64,000 bases of DNA, from positions 104,835,567 through 104,899,566 of the forward strand of contig NC_068912.1 in assembly GCF_023091745.1 (NCBI RefSeq), written 5' to 3'. The notes under the pieces were generated by a model. The model did not search any database, had not been told where the DNA came from, and saw only the letters and a program-made list of their open reading frames with translations. This document shows, piece by piece, positions 32,941-44,790 of the stretch (its first letter is position 1; each line of letters starts with the position of its first letter). The position numbers were made by a program, and so were the translations under genes. This DNA is from Budorcas taxicolor (taxonomy: Eukaryota > Chordata > Mammalia > Artiodactyla > Bovidae).

Positions 32941-33504
32941 ATCCCATGGTCTCCCACGTCACCCAGCAGCTGGGACAGAGCTGGGCTTGGACCCAGAACC
33001 CCCCTCTCCAGGCAGATGTTCCTTCCGCTCTGCTTTGGGCCCCAGGTCCATGTAGGAGTCCTGGGCTCCTCCGCCACCACAGATGTGGAGCTTAGCAGCC
33101 AGGACTTCAGCATGTGAGAGGTGCAGTGGGTGGGCAGGAGGCAGATCCCAGGGACAGAGGGCCTTTGTCTGCCTGCAGATGGGCAGGGGCCAGTTGGGTG
33201 CAAACTCATTAGACAGCTGCCGAGGCTGCCAAGGAGACGGGAGCAATTAGAGGGCTTGGCTGAAGCCGGGATGTGGAAGCCGCTCTGCGAGAGCTGCTGA
33301 GCCTCCCTCCACCAGGGCCCAGCTCCTTGGGAGGCAGCTGCCAAGTTTACGTTCAGTTTGATAATGGCAGCTCCAACCATCCTTACAGGTTGAACCTACT
33401 ATGTGCTGGGCTATGCACATTCCACATCTTGTCTTTTTTCAATTACCCACCCCCCCGCCCGACCTTGAGAGGCTAGAATGACTAACTCCATTGCATCCAC
33501 TTAG

Positions 33505-33860
33505 TCATCCCTCCATTCATTCGACAGGTATTTATTTATTGGGTGCCTACTATGTGCCAGCACTGTGCTAGATCCCAGAGACGCAGCAGCCAACACAGCA
33601 GACAAAAATCTCCGCTCTAGTGGACCTCATGTTCTAGAAGGGGAAGACAGGCAACAAAAAAAAAGAAACAGTTTAACTGCAACTTGTGATCGGTGCTGTG
33701 GAGGAAGTGAAGGGGCTGATGGGAGGAGGCTGGGGATTAAGGAATCAGGGAAGCTCTCTCTATGGAGGTGACAGTTCACAGGGGAGGGACTTGGGCTCAG
33801 AGAGGAGAGGTGACTTTTCCAAGGTCACACAGCTAGAAAGTGGAGGAGCTAGGGCTTGCC
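33505..33860 (-). repeat. L2 3' end with MIR-like tail
   Basis: 'ccattcattcgacaggtatt', 'gggtgcctactatgtgccag', 'gctctagtggacctcatgtt' are the antisense L2 3' region. The end ('tccaaggtcacacagctaga') is MIR-like. Confidence 0.7.
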
Positions 33861-34769
33861 TCCAGCCTTGACCTGGGCACCTGTCTCCCAGAAGGCCCCG
33901 CCCCTCCACCAGGCCACCATCCACTGGCACAGCGTCTCCACCCCTTCCTCATGGCAGCCTCACGAAATTCACGGGGTTATCACTTCCGTCTTACAGGTGG
34001 AGAAGAGGCCCAGGGGGGCCATCACAAGCCCAGGGCCCTGCAAAGGAATGATAGGCAAGGGACTTGAGAGTCTTTTGATTCCCAAACCTGTGTTCCTTCT
34101 GCCACACCTCCATCCTTCCTGGCCGAGCATGTGACCTGCACTGAGCACTTAGTAGGCCGATAAGAAGCAGATGGATGCGTGGACTATGGGGCCTTGGGTA
34201 TCATCTCCTTTCAGTGCTTCTATTTCTCCATTAGAGGAAACAATAGGGTCCAGACCAGCTTCAAAATGCCCAAGTTCATTCTACTCTGTCGACATTCCTT
34301 GAGGACTGTGGTATCCTATGGAGAAAAAGATGAAGGTGACTCTACCCACCACAGACCATTCTGGGTGGAGCAAACTGCAGGCAGAAGCATGGAGGTGGGA
34401 AAGGAAATGGCAAGGAGTCAGCAGTCATGTTTAGGACATGGAGAGCCACCTGGAACTCTTTCCTTTTCCCACATTCCTGCCACCTGTCACCTGCATAGGG
34501 TCTTAGGCCACCATAGCTCCACCTCCTCTCAATTCCAGCCCTTGCTTGAGTCCCAGAGAGTCTCCCAGAGGAGGGGCTGAAGCAGACCCCAAATACATCT
34601 GTGCCACCAACTGTGCACAGTGTGATCGTGGTCAGGCAGCTGGTCCCCTCCCTTGGCCTTGGTCTTCCTATCGATTAACTGGGGAAACACTGATCAGAGC
34701 AAGTCCGTAGCACAATAAAAGGTGAGGTTTATGAGCACATTCTCCATGTCAGGCAGTCATCCCTTGAGA

Positions 34770-34915
34770 CAGGCAATTTTATTATCCCCGATGTACAGAT
34801 AAGAGATCTGAGGCTTCGGGAGGTGAAGTCACTGGCCCAGGGCCACACGCTAGGAAACGGCACCCCCGGGGGATTCACACCCAGGTCCATCTGATGCCAG
34901 AGCTCTGCTCATAAC
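34770..34915 (-). repeat. MIR fragment
   Basis: Antisense MIR: 'tttattatccccgatgtaca', 'gcccagggccacacgctagg'. Confidence 0.65.
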
Positions 34916-34934
34916 AAAAAGCTCATATGAGGCA

Positions 34935-35125
34935 TGAATGCCCTGCCCTTTGACCCATGCAACACTCAACCCCCAGGACTTTACTCGTTCCTGCGAGTAA
35001 ATCCTAATAATCCAAGAGAGCCGAAAACTTGTTCACAGCGGGCCTATTTACAATATGGTGGATCACTGGACGAAATCTGCATGCCCAACGACAGGGCTCT
35101 GTTCACTTTAGAAATTAGGCAGCTC
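34935..35125 (+). repeat. Ancient L1 fragment
   Basis: 'ccctttgacccatgcaacac', 'gttcacagcgggcctattta' and 'atgcccaacgacagggctct' are decayed L1 3' phrases. Confidence 0.6.
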
Positions 35126-35639
35126 AGATAGATTGTGGCTTAATGAGCACCAGCTCTTGCCAGTTGCTCCACGGTAACCCCCACCCTAACCCTGCAGAGT
35201 GGATGTTGCTTTCTGCATCCTGGGTGAGGCCTCCAAGCTCAGAGTGTGAAGGACTGGCTGAGGGCTCACAGCCAGTGATGGGCCGGGGTGTGAATGGTGT
35301 GGCCAGGCCTGTTCACAGCCACACCCCAGGTAGCTCTGTCCTACAAGAAAGGAAGCTAAAGCAAGTAAGTGACCCAGTACCACATAGCTGATAAGCAGAG
35401 AACTGGGACTCCACACTCTGGGACCGCTTCCCCACACTGCAACCTAATGACTGGGAAACTGCAGGTGAGTCATTTACCATCCCAAGCCTCCTGGGCTCCT
35501 CATCTGTAAAATGAGAGTGAGACTGTCTGTTGCATATGGTGTCACCCGTAAGCAGTGGTAACTAACAACAGTGGCTACACCGGTAATAATACTAATAGTT
35601 GATGCCACCGGGACAGCATTCTGCCATGAAAGGGAACCG

Positions 35640-35740
35640 TGCCTGAACGTTAGAAGGACTGGCTGCAAACCTCAGCTAGGACACATCTCAGTTCTCTCTG
35701 GGCCTCAGTTTCTCCATCTGTAAAATGGGGGAAGGGCACA
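35640..35740 (+). repeat. MIR fragment
   Basis: Sense MIR: 'ctgggcctcagtttctccat', 'ctgtaaaatggggg'. Confidence 0.65.
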
Positions 35741-36732
35741 CTTGAAGATGCTTCTGGTTCTGGTGGTCTCTGAGTCCAGGAACACTGCTATCTCGGGTTT
35801 CCCCTGTGCAGGAAGCAACCGGGGGCTCTGCCTGCTGACCCCTCATCACACACTGGTCCGGGTGGTGGAGGGGACACAGTGGGTCTGGGCTTGAAGACAC
35901 ATGTACTGGAGGAGGACAAGGAGCCCTTAGGCAGGGGAACGGAGGTTGAGTCAGGAAGACGCAACACTCAGTCCCCCAACATGCAGCCCCTGCTCCTGGC
36001 CCAAGGCCACTCAGGCAGTGTCTGCTCCAGGTCCTCTGTATGTCTGCATGGGGCCTGCCTCTGCCCTGTGGCCTCAGTCTCTCCCTTCCCTGCCAGCCCC
36101 TCAAGGAGATGCTGAACTTTGGTGAAGAGAAAGCAGAGGAAGGCAAGGAAGGAAAGGCTGGGGGGACCAGGAGAAGAGGAGAAAGCACCCCGAGAAGCAG
36201 GGGTGAAGAGTATGGTTTTACATAGTGGATGGTGGAGGTGGGATGAGAACAAGGCTTGAGACAGGGTAGGGAGGAAGGAGAAGAGGTCAACAGAGGGGCT
36301 TAGAGGGTCTCTGACATTTTTCAGATTCCCTTTACCAACCCTGGTGAGCTTCGGGTGCCCCCTCTTTATGTCCTGTGACCGGATACCCTGGGAGCCAGGC
36401 CTTTCGCAGAGGTCACGCCAGCCCTGAGGGCAGGTCTCCCACACGGCTCCAGCCCCATCGGCGGCCACGCAGAAGGGCCAAGGGATGTTTGCGGGACAGA
36501 GGACTTGGTTCACTCTCCCAAAGGCTCTGCGCTGAGAAGAATGTAAGCATCATCCAATCCACCTTTCCTCACCTGCCGCCCACCCCCACCCCCCACCACG
36601 GGAGGAAGGACTTTCTCAGGGTTCCATGGTGGGAATGTCAGGGCCAGAAATGGAACCCAGTGTCCTGTGTCTCGGGCCTTTCTCCAGCCCAGCCCTGGAG
36701 GGTCCCAGCAGCAGGAGGAACCCCTGCCTCTG

Positions 36733-36978
36733 CTGCTGCTGCTGCTAAGTTGCTTCAGTCGTGTCCAACTCTGTGCGACCCCATAGACGGAAGCCTGTCA
36801 GGCTCCCCCGTCCCTGGGATTCTCCAGGCAAGAACACTGGATGAAAGCGAAAAGTGAAAGGGAAGTTACTCAGTCTTGTCCGACCCTTCACGACACCATG
36901 GACTGCAGCCCACCAGGCCCCTCCGCCCATGGGATTTTCCAGGCAAGAGTACTGGAGTGGGTTGCCATTGCCTTCTCC
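36733..36978 (-). mobile_element. BOV-A2 SINE dimer with internal deletion
   Basis: Antisense dimer from '(ctg)n ctaagttgcttcagtc' to 'ccattgccttctcc'. About 27 nt at the end of the first unit ('gtgggttgccatttcc...') are missing, joining 'gaacactgga' to 'tgaaagcg'. An exact 13-bp duplication, ACCCCTGCCTCTG, flanks it at 36720-36732 and 36979-36991. Confidence 0.95.
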
Positions 36979-37624
36979 ACCCCTGCCTCTGGTTCTGGCT
37001 TGATAACCAGCCACGAGGCGGGGCTCAGGGCCTGCGGCTCAGCTGTGAGTCTCCCTGGGTTGCAAGAGCATTAAATGGCCTCAGTGATGCACAGCTTTGA
37101 CTTCTGAGCAGGTGAGGCTGGTGGCAGAGAATACACTGATGTGGCATCTAGGGGTTCCAGGGAGCCTGAGCCCAGGACAAGCCTCCACCACAGTCTGAGC
37201 GACCTCAGGCTCTGCCAAGTCAGTGGCACAGAGGCCCACAGCATTCTTGGAATTGAGGCCTGGTGTAGCAGAAGGAGGAGAGGCTAGGCGACCCATCGAG
37301 ATACCCCAGAGGCAGCGAAGCTGAGAGAAACAGCCAGCTGCAGGTTAAGAGCTTTCAAAAACTTTCAGCTACAGCCAAAGACAGGAGATCAGTTTGTAAA
37401 CAGACAACAAAATCCAACAACACCCTCAGACATGTCCTAACTCATCTCTCTGATGGGCTCAGAGCTGGAGCTGGCCTGCTCAGATTCCTCATCCCTTTCC
37501 AAGAAAGAGGCAGCTTAGCCTTGGACCTGGAGAGGCTAATGCCCTCCTCAGGCCAGTTCTTCTATTCCTTCCCCATCCAAATGCATCAACAGATCCCCTC
37601 TGGGTTTATTTTCTTCCCTCCTTC

Positions 37625-37900
37625 CCGGTAGGACTCCAGCCTCATCCCATCAGTTGTGCTCACCCTTCCTCCCAAACCCTCCCTGGCTCCCCATGTCAGC
37701 AAGGTGCCATTCAGACTACTTGACTTGACATTCAGCATCTCTGTGATCTGCTCTCCGTCCTCAAACCTACTGCTCTCCTCTGCCCCAAACGTGACTCTGT
37801 CTTGGGATGTTCTTGCCATGGGAACTGCTCATTCCAATCTGGATTTGGTCTGTCAAGCCCAGTTTGGTCATTGCCCTTAGCAATGTGGTCAAGGAAAGAG
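37625..37900 (+). repeat. L2 fragment, sense
   Basis: 'gcaaggtgccattcagacta', 'tctgtgatctgctctccgtc', 'ttcttgccatgggaactgct' follow the L2 3' consensus pattern. Confidence 0.5.
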
Positions 37901-38009
37901 TTCCAGGTAGTGGGCATGGTTTCCTCTGAATGGCAGGTGACCCATGTGTCTGCCCCAATCAGTGGGGCCATGGTAGAGGGGAATCTCAACCCTACCACTT
38001 CCTGGAAGT

Positions 38010-38110
38010 GTGACCATGGGGAAGAGAGGCTCAATTTTCTCATCTGTAAAATGGGAATGGTGATCCTTTCACGGGATTCAAAGGTCTGGGCACAGTGCAG
38101 ATCACAGAAC
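38010..38110 (+). repeat. MIR fragment
   Basis: Sense MIR: 'gtgaccatggggaagagagg', 'ctcatctgtaaaatgggaat'. Confidence 0.6.
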
Positions 38111-38138
38111 TATTATTAGCTATTATTTAGCTATTATT

Positions 38139-38447
38139 AGATTCTCTGATAGCTCAGTTGATAAAGAATCTGCCTGCAATGCAGGAGATCCCAGTTCAGT
38201 TCCTGGATAAGGAAGATCTTCTGAAGAAAGGATAAGCTACCTACTCCAGTATTCTTGGGCTTCCCTTATGTCTCAGCTGGTAAAGAATCCTCCTGCAATG
38301 TGGGAGACCTGGGTTTGATCCCTAGTTGGGAAGATCCTCTGGAGAAGGCTACCCACTCCAGTATTCTGGCCTGGAGAATTCCATGGACTGTACAGTCCAT
38401 GGAGTCGTAAAGAGTCAGACATGACTGAGCGACTTTCACTTTCACTT
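38139..38447 (+). mobile_element. Double-headed Bov-tA SINE
   Basis: Same structure as the copy at 26953. Head one ('gatagctcagttgataaaga') leads to 'ctactccagtattcttgggc', then head two ('ttcccttatgtctcagctgg') and a full Bov-A body ending 'gactttcactttcactt'. An 11-bp duplication with one difference, TAGCTAKTATT, flanks it at 38128-38138 and 38448-38458. Confidence 0.93.
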
Positions 38448-38589
38448 TAGCTAGTATTTCTCAGGATCAGTGCTGTTATTACTTCACGCAGTCCCACACA
38501 GCAAACATCCTAGGCACCAGGCCACTGGCAGGCTACAAGTCTGTCAAACCAATTTCACATGATAATATGAGAAACACTCGCCTCTATCT

Positions 38590-38705
38590 CAACTCACATA
38601 TGGGAAACTGAGGCCCAGGAGCCCAAAGCCCAGCTAACAACAGAACAGACCAGAAGCCACATCTCCTGACTTCCAAGCCAGAACTCTTTCCCTACAAGCT
38701 GCCAC
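38590..38705 (-). repeat. MIR fragment
   Basis: Antisense MIR: 'aaactgaggcccaggagccc', 'ttccaagccagaactctttc'. Confidence 0.6.
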
Positions 38706-39660
38706 TACTAAAAGCCAAGTTCAGATGCCAAACTTTAATTGTGATAGTCTCAGTGTATACAAGAAGAAAAACCTTTGCTCCATTTAAGAACCTTTATTAT
38801 TTATTCTCACTTTTAATGTCCCCCCTTGAGCACTCCTATGTACCTTCAGAGAACACACCCCCCTCCCCTCCTCCTCCTGGGCAAAGCTCACTCCTCCAAG
38901 CTGCTCTTTCTCCCCACCTCTTTTCTCTCTCCATCCCTGGAGAGGCCTTTATCTGACCTTCCCTGGCAGAGCCAAAGGGCAAATGCTGGCTTGCCTTTTT
39001 GCTGCTCAGCTAAAAAGCTGACTGCCTGTTCTAGCTTTCTGGATTGTGTTGTTGTTCTTAGCCTCAAGGGTCTACTCTGTAAGAGAAAACCAGAATCACC
39101 TTCTCCAAAGCCTTTATCTATTCCCAGTTCCTCCCATCTTAAAAAACAACCAAGGAGCAGACAAAGCAAACCTTCTTCTACCCTCTTCTCCTTCAATCTG
39201 GCCCCGCTCCTTCTAGCCCCATTTCTTGGTGGTGACCTGTTATCTCCAGGCTCCATCTCCTTGGCTCCATCTCCTACTCGCCAACCCATGGGGTTGCCTC
39301 TGCTGTGTCTTCTGTTCAGGTCTGCAGTGATTCCATTTCCCCCAGGTCTGCTGGGCTCTGGGTAGCCTTCAATCTGCCTGATCTGTCTGCCTCAGTTTCC
39401 CCTCTGAGTGCTCTCTCTTGGGGGTTGTCTGACACTGTCTCCCCACAGCCCTGCCAGTAACTTCTCAATGCCCTTTGTTGGGCTCCTCCTCCATCCAAAC
39501 CTTGGCGTTCTATCTTGGGTCCTCTTGTCTCCCCACGCTCCTTCCCTTGGCCTTCCTATAGGCTGAAGTTCCACCTCTAGCCAATGATTGCTAGAGTCCA
39601 CCTCCAGCCCAAACTTGTCTCCTGAGGCCCAGGCCTGGGCACCCTATTGCCTCTACTGGA
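38706..39660. other. Intergenic pyrimidine-rich stretch, no gene
   Basis: C/T-rich sequence gives a 179-codon frame on + (38826-39365) made of Pro/Ser/Leu. There are no exon signals and no repeat I can name. Confidence 0.5.
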
Positions 39661-39675
39661 TGTCGCTTGTCTTTT

Positions 39676-39870
39676 TAATGTTTATTTATTTGTTTATTTG
39701 GCTGCACTGGGACCTAGTTGAGGCATGTGAGTGCTTAGTTGCAGCATGTGGGATCTAGTTCCCTAACCAGGGATCGAACCCGGATTGATTGATTGGTCCA
39801 GGGATCAATATAGGGATCAAACTCTCCACTGGGGATGCAGAGTCTTAGTCCCTACTGGGTGTCTCTAAGG
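39676..39870 (-). mobile_element. CHR-type tRNA SINE, antisense, with internal insertion
   Basis: 'tttatttggctgcactggga', 'gcagcatgtgggatctagtt', 'aaccagggatcgaacccgg' and 'gatgcagagtcttagtccct' are an antisense CHR-type cetartiodactyl SINE. About 35 extra bases (39785-39820) partly repeat the neighbouring 'cagggatcaa' motif. Confidence 0.85.
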
Positions 39871-39969
39871 CAGCGGCAACCGAGCACATCTCAAATCATC
39901 TCATGATTCTCTTTCGTGAATCCCCTCCCAAGCCCCCAGCTCTACATCCAGCCCCACCACCCACCCTGT

Positions 39970-40560
39970 CTTTGAAGTTGAACACCTAGGAGTCCCTGGT
40001 GCGTCCTCTTTCTCACCCCCACACCCAATCTGTCACCACGTCCTGCTCGGTCCATCTTCCAGAAGCCTGTACAACTTGTCCAGGCCTCCTGAGTCCACCA
40101 CCTTGACCTCAGTCCAGACACCCCACCTCTCCCCTAGTGGAGAGTCCTAACGGGTCTCTCAAAGCCACACATACCCTGCACTGCATTCTCACAGCAGCCA
40201 GAGGGGTCTTTCTAGAACACAGATCTTTTTATGTCATTTCCCTACTTAAAACTCATCACTGTCTGCCAAATGTTCTCCAGTGAAACCTCCAGATGTTTGG
40301 CGTCTGGTCGCACCCTCCCCACCCACCCCCCACACCCCGCCAGCTCTCTGAGCACAAACCACTCTGGCCTTTCAGCTTTTCTTTCAATCTGCTGTATTTC
40401 TTCCTGCCTCTGAGGCTTTGCTCTTGCTGTTTTCTCTGTCCAGAATGCTTCTCCTTCAGCACCCCCACCAACCCATCCCTAAGAGATGAGGCCAAGGGTT
40501 GCTTCCCACCTTTCCCCCAGGGCCTCTAGGATTTCGACAGCTGCCAGGCTGTTTGCGCTC
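39970..40560 (+). repeat. L2 fragment, sense, long
   Basis: 'ggtctttctagaacacagat', 'ctacttaaaactcatcactg', 'gctcttgctgttttctctgt', 'ccagaatgcttctcc' are the conserved L2 3' portion. Short open frames here come from L2. Confidence 0.7.
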
Positions 40561-40984
40561 ACCCCTGGGTGCTTGTGGTTGCCTGATTCATGTCTGTCTC
40601 GGCTCCAGGACTGCAAATCATGAAGGCCAGGGGCCATGTCTGTCTTGCTCATCCTAAAGCCACACTGAGCCAGGCCCACAGCATCCCGGAACCCCACCTG
40701 CCCAAGCTACCCCAAGTCTACAAAGCCAGCACTGAGTGCCCCGGAGACCAACTCCAGGCTGGAATTCAAGGCCTCACCCTTCCCAAACTCCCCATCCTTA
40801 ACCCCTCACACATACCTTCCCCATCCACACTGGGGAACCTCTTCTCTCCTCCCTTTGCTCCCCCCATTTTCCCCTCATCCTTCTTTCTCTAATGCTCTTC
40901 ATCCGGCAATAGCCACCTCAAGCTTGCCATTCTCCAGTGATGCTTCTGTTCCCTGACCACTCAGCCCCTCTTCTTTTGGATTGA

Positions 40985-41095
40985 CAGACATCCTCCCTAG
41001 CTTCAGGATGAAATGACAAGGCACTTGAGGTTCTCCGTAATCTGGCTCCGGCCTACACTCTCGGATCTCCACCACCCACACAAGAGTAATCTGGC
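40985..41095 (+). repeat. L2 fragment, sense
   Basis: 'ttgaggttctccgtaatctg', 'gctccggcctacactctcgg' match the L2 region just upstream of the one above in consensus order. Confidence 0.5.
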
Positions 41096-41204
41096 ATGAG
41101 AGGACTTAGCCGGTAAAGGATTCTTGGCCTTTCTGGATTCAAGCCCTGCTAGCACCTCTTACAAACATCAGGATCTTGAGCGAGTACTCTACTAAACCCC
41201 AATT

Positions 41205-41330
41205 TCCTCACATGTAATATGGGAACAGTTAAGAGTCTCCAGCTCACTGAATTTTGTAGGGATTAAATAAGGAAATCCGCAAGAAGTATTTAGCCCAGCA
41301 CTTGGCACCAAGAAGCTCCAAGCTCCTTTC
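41205..41330 (+). repeat. MIR fragment
   Basis: Sense MIR: 'aatttcctcacatgtaatat', 'agggattaaataaggaaatc', 'cccagcacttggcacc'. Confidence 0.6.
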
Positions 41331-41399
41331 CTCTATCAAGGCCCTAATTGGTTAAGAACCTGTCCTTCCTATGGGTCCTATGCTCAAAGGGGAGTCTGG

Positions 41400-41485
41400 G
41401 TGCCTTTCATCTCTGTTTCCCCTTTGCCTAGCTCAGTGCCTGGTCCCAAGAAAACTCAATAAATGCTTATTAATGCATAGATAGA
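41400..41485 (+). repeat. L2 fragment, sense
   Basis: 'ctagctcagtgcctggtccc' and 'actcaataaatgcttattaa' are the L2 3' end. Confidence 0.6.
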
Positions 41486-42044
41486 CCACACACTTGGCAC
41501 GAATCATCTCATTGTTCTTCCCTTTCATGTGTATAAATCTTATCTCTCATAACAGAGTCTGAGCTTCAGGGTATGGGGGAGGTGATGCTGGGAGAAGGTG
41601 GTGAGATGTCTTCATGTCAGAGCATCCAGAACTGGGAGGGATCTCTAAGCTCTTGACATCCCTGTACCCCCCATGGTGCCCAGCCCGGAGCAGCGAGTCA
41701 TGAAGGCCTTGTTGACAGATGGGCCTGTCATATTCCCCAAGAAGGCACGTCTCCCCCTCCAAGATATCACCCTAATTACTCCCTGGTCCCTCCCCTCCAC
41801 ACACACATCGGCTTTCTTAGGCAAGAGCCTGCTTGATTTACACACATGGAGTTCTTTCGGCTGGTGGTTCTGAGCCAGCTCAGCCAGTTTCTTCAGAAAC
41901 TATAGCAGAAAGAGAGGAAAAGTTTTCTTAAAGCCATAGGGCACAAAACCAGAGCGAGGGATGGGTCAATTTTCCCCAGCAAAAGGCCAGCAATGGACCA
42001 GCATTGGTCAGATCATCTCAGCACTGTTCCAAAGGCAAACCTGA

Positions 42045-42260
42045 TGGCATAGTATACGGGTTAAGTGTGTCAGGCTCTGCACTCAGAGACTCTCAGATTT
42101 ATTCCAGGCTTTGGCCCTAACCCACTGGGTGATGCTGCACAATTGACTTACCGTTTCTAAGCTCAGTTCCCTTGGCTATAGAATGGGGCAATGTTAGTAC
42201 TAGGAGGATTTGATCAGACAAGATATCACAGGGCTGGCTATCACTATGATTATGATGGTT
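42045..42260 (+). repeat. MIR fragment
   Basis: Sense MIR, nearly full length: 'ggcatagtatacgggttaag', 'ctctgcactcagagactctc', 'tagaatggggcaatgttagt'. Confidence 0.7.
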
Positions 42261-42479
42261 TTTGTTGTTATTATTATAATACCATTGAATATAAGATCCA
42301 GAAGGAACTTCAAAGGTCATTTGAGAGGAGAGAACACTGCAGCCAGCAGAGGTGGCCTGACTTTGCTAAAACATACAGCCGATCAGTGCTTTTTTTCTTT
42401 ACCTCATTCCCTGACATCTTTCAGAGAACCAAGGGGAGTTTGCTCACTTACCCCTGACCTTGGAGCTGGTCCCCTACCT

Positions 42480-43450
42480 TGACTTGAAGAACACAGATTT
42501 GGGGGTCTTGAAGCCAACAACAACCAAAAAAATGGACCTTGTTTTCACAAATGGGCCCTCGCCCGTTGGAGGTGGCCCAGCCACTGCTGACACCATGCTG
42601 TAGGGCGGAGCATGGCCTCTACTTGCTATCCATCCTTGAGGAAGGGACTGTGGGCTGGGTTCACTGTGGGCACAGCCTGGACTTGGGAGGCAAGGCACTG
42701 TCTGCTCCCCCTTCTCCAGCTGAGTTCTGCACTCTGGCCTCTCCTTAGCCTGGCGCAGGGGCTCTGCCTGCCCACCTGCCTTTCAAACGGAATGCCTGCT
42801 TCCACCCATCTCAGATGCCTCTTCCCCGCTGCCCTCCCTCTCCCTGAGGCTGGGGAAGACCTGGCTGGTCCATCCGAAGGATGAACACTGGGCAGGGGGC
42901 AAGTCAGGGAGGTGTGGAAGGCCGCTGCATCGGGTCAAGAAGGCAGGTCTCCAGCAATTTTCAAGGGAGGTGTGCTCTCAGGGCTGGAGGGGAGCCCAGC
43001 AGCACTGGGAGAAAAACAGAAAGGCTTGCCATCCAGGAGGCAGCCGCTCTCTCCTTGGCTCAAATCACACGTCATTCCAATCTTGGCAATAGCTCCGTCT
43101 CCACTGGGTGGTTTGTAAGGACAGAGTGGGAAGCTACATCCACACCAGAGTACCTGGAAAGAAGGAGCTTGTGTTAGGGGTGCACGGTGAGAGAGGCTGC
43201 CAGCTAGTTCTCTGTTGAAGTACAAACAGAGGTGCCCCTTAGAACAGACCTTCCTTATTCAGGTACATCTCCCTTGGCAGGGTGGAGGAAGCACACTCCT
43301 CTTAACTCCCCAAACACAAAGCCAGGAGGTCCCCGTGGCCTGACAAAGGCTTCTACTATGACACTGGCTCACAGAGCTGGCCTCAGAAGCATCGGTGGGC
43401 AAGTCTGCATGGGGCCCAAAAAGATTCCACGATCAGGGCCTGCGTGCGGC
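42480..43450. other. Intergenic stretch, nothing recognised
   Basis: Unique-looking sequence without exon signals, RNA genes or clear repeats. Short overlapping open frames on both strands are not supported. Confidence 0.5.
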
Positions 43451-43454
43451 AGGC

Positions 43455-43650
43455 GTGCTCAGGCACTTGTCGTGTCTGACTCTTTGCCACCCTATGGACT
43501 GCAGCCCGCCAGGCTCCTCTGTCCATGGGATTCTCCAGGCAAGAATACTGGAATGCGTTGCCATGCCCTCCTCCAGGGGATCTTCCCGACCCAGGGGTCA
43601 AACCCACGTCTCCTGCTTTGCAGGCAGATTCTTTGCCATCAGGGAAACCC
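43455..43650 (-). mobile_element. Bov-tA SINE
   Basis: Antisense: 'gcacttgtcgtgtctgactc', 'caggcaagaatactggaatg', head 'gcaggcagattctttgccat'. The last bases of the head are shortened. Confidence 0.94.
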
Positions 43651-44274
43651 TTCTATGATCAGTACTGTGTCTTAAAAGTTGGGATAACCCATTGTCTAGA
43701 AAAGACTCCAAATACCTGGCCCCTTCTCCATGAGGGAGGGGAGGGTCTGAAAGGAGGGCCAGACTCGGCACAAGGTCTGGGATATTGGTAGGAGAGCTGG
43801 TTCTGGCTTCCCGTGGCTGAAGTAGAAGCCTCTCATGGCCTGGCATGGTGGTTTGCTTTGAGGCCCATGGCTAAGAAAGTTCTAACCTTGGACCCAGAGT
43901 GTGGAGATCGCAGGAGCACAGGCTCCACTGGAAAGAAGCACAAGGGTCCGCGAAGCTGAGCAGAGCATGTCTTCCACAGCACCCCCATGTGTTAGCAGCA
44001 GAAGTTAGCACTGAGGCCTGGTGAGAACTAGTTTCTCTCTTCCTGACACTGGAAGTAGGAGTCTTCCCTTGGGACAGAGAAACCTTCTGGGTCCTTCTGG
44101 ACAAGGGCCAGCAATGGCTTCAGTCAGGAGACACTGCAGTTCTACTAAGTTGCACAGGCAGATATTTGAGCAATTAACTGGAAAATTAAGAGACATGAGA
44201 CCAGTCCTCCCAAACTAGTGAGGTGCATGGTTCTGGTGACAGCATAGAACTTGACGATCTCGTTGGTTCCTTAT

Positions 44275-44410
44275 AACAGCTCAACAAGCAGGCATAATTA
44301 TACGCACTAAATATATGAGAAAATTGAGGTTCCAAGGAGTCAAAGACACGTGCAAGTTCACTTAGCTGGGAAGTGTTGGACCCGGGACTGAGATGATCTC
44401 TGCTCAGTGC
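44275..44410 (-). repeat. MIR fragment
   Basis: Antisense MIR: 'gaaaattgaggttccaagga', 'cacttagctgggaagtgttg'. Confidence 0.6.
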
Positions 44411-44599
44411 CCCACGAGATTGAATGGAAACCTGAGGACACAGGGCCAGCCCTTCTCATATTGACTCTTTCCTGTCCAGATTACAGCTTAGCCATCTCCT
44501 CCTCAAAGAGGCCTCTGAGCCCCAGAACCTGCAGTGTGTTTCCCCCCCATGACATCTATACATCTGGACAATATTTCTTCCTTTCTTAGAATATTATCA

Positions 44600-44790
44600 T
44601 AATGATCATAACCTCATTTTTACTTGTATTTTAAAATTCCTTTGATCTGCTTCTCTCTGGAGAATGTTGGCCCCACGAGACAGCACATAGTGAGTAATGT
44701 GCACCACTGAGCCCCAGGGCCCAGCACAGGGCCGAGCACATGGTGGAACCCAATGTATTGTTTGCAGGAATGATTGAGTAGATGGTTAAT
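44600..44790 (+). repeat. L2 fragment, sense
   Basis: 'ctgagccccagggcccagca', 'gagcacatggtggaacccaa', 'gcaggaatgattgagtagat' match the L2 3' end. Confidence 0.55.

Noticed and set aside
35688..36290. 200-codon open frame on -
   Set aside because: Low-complexity composition, overlaps a MIR at its end, no splice or promoter context.
38826..39365. 179-codon open frame on +
   Set aside because: It comes from a pyrimidine-rich tract and is made of Pro, Ser and Leu.
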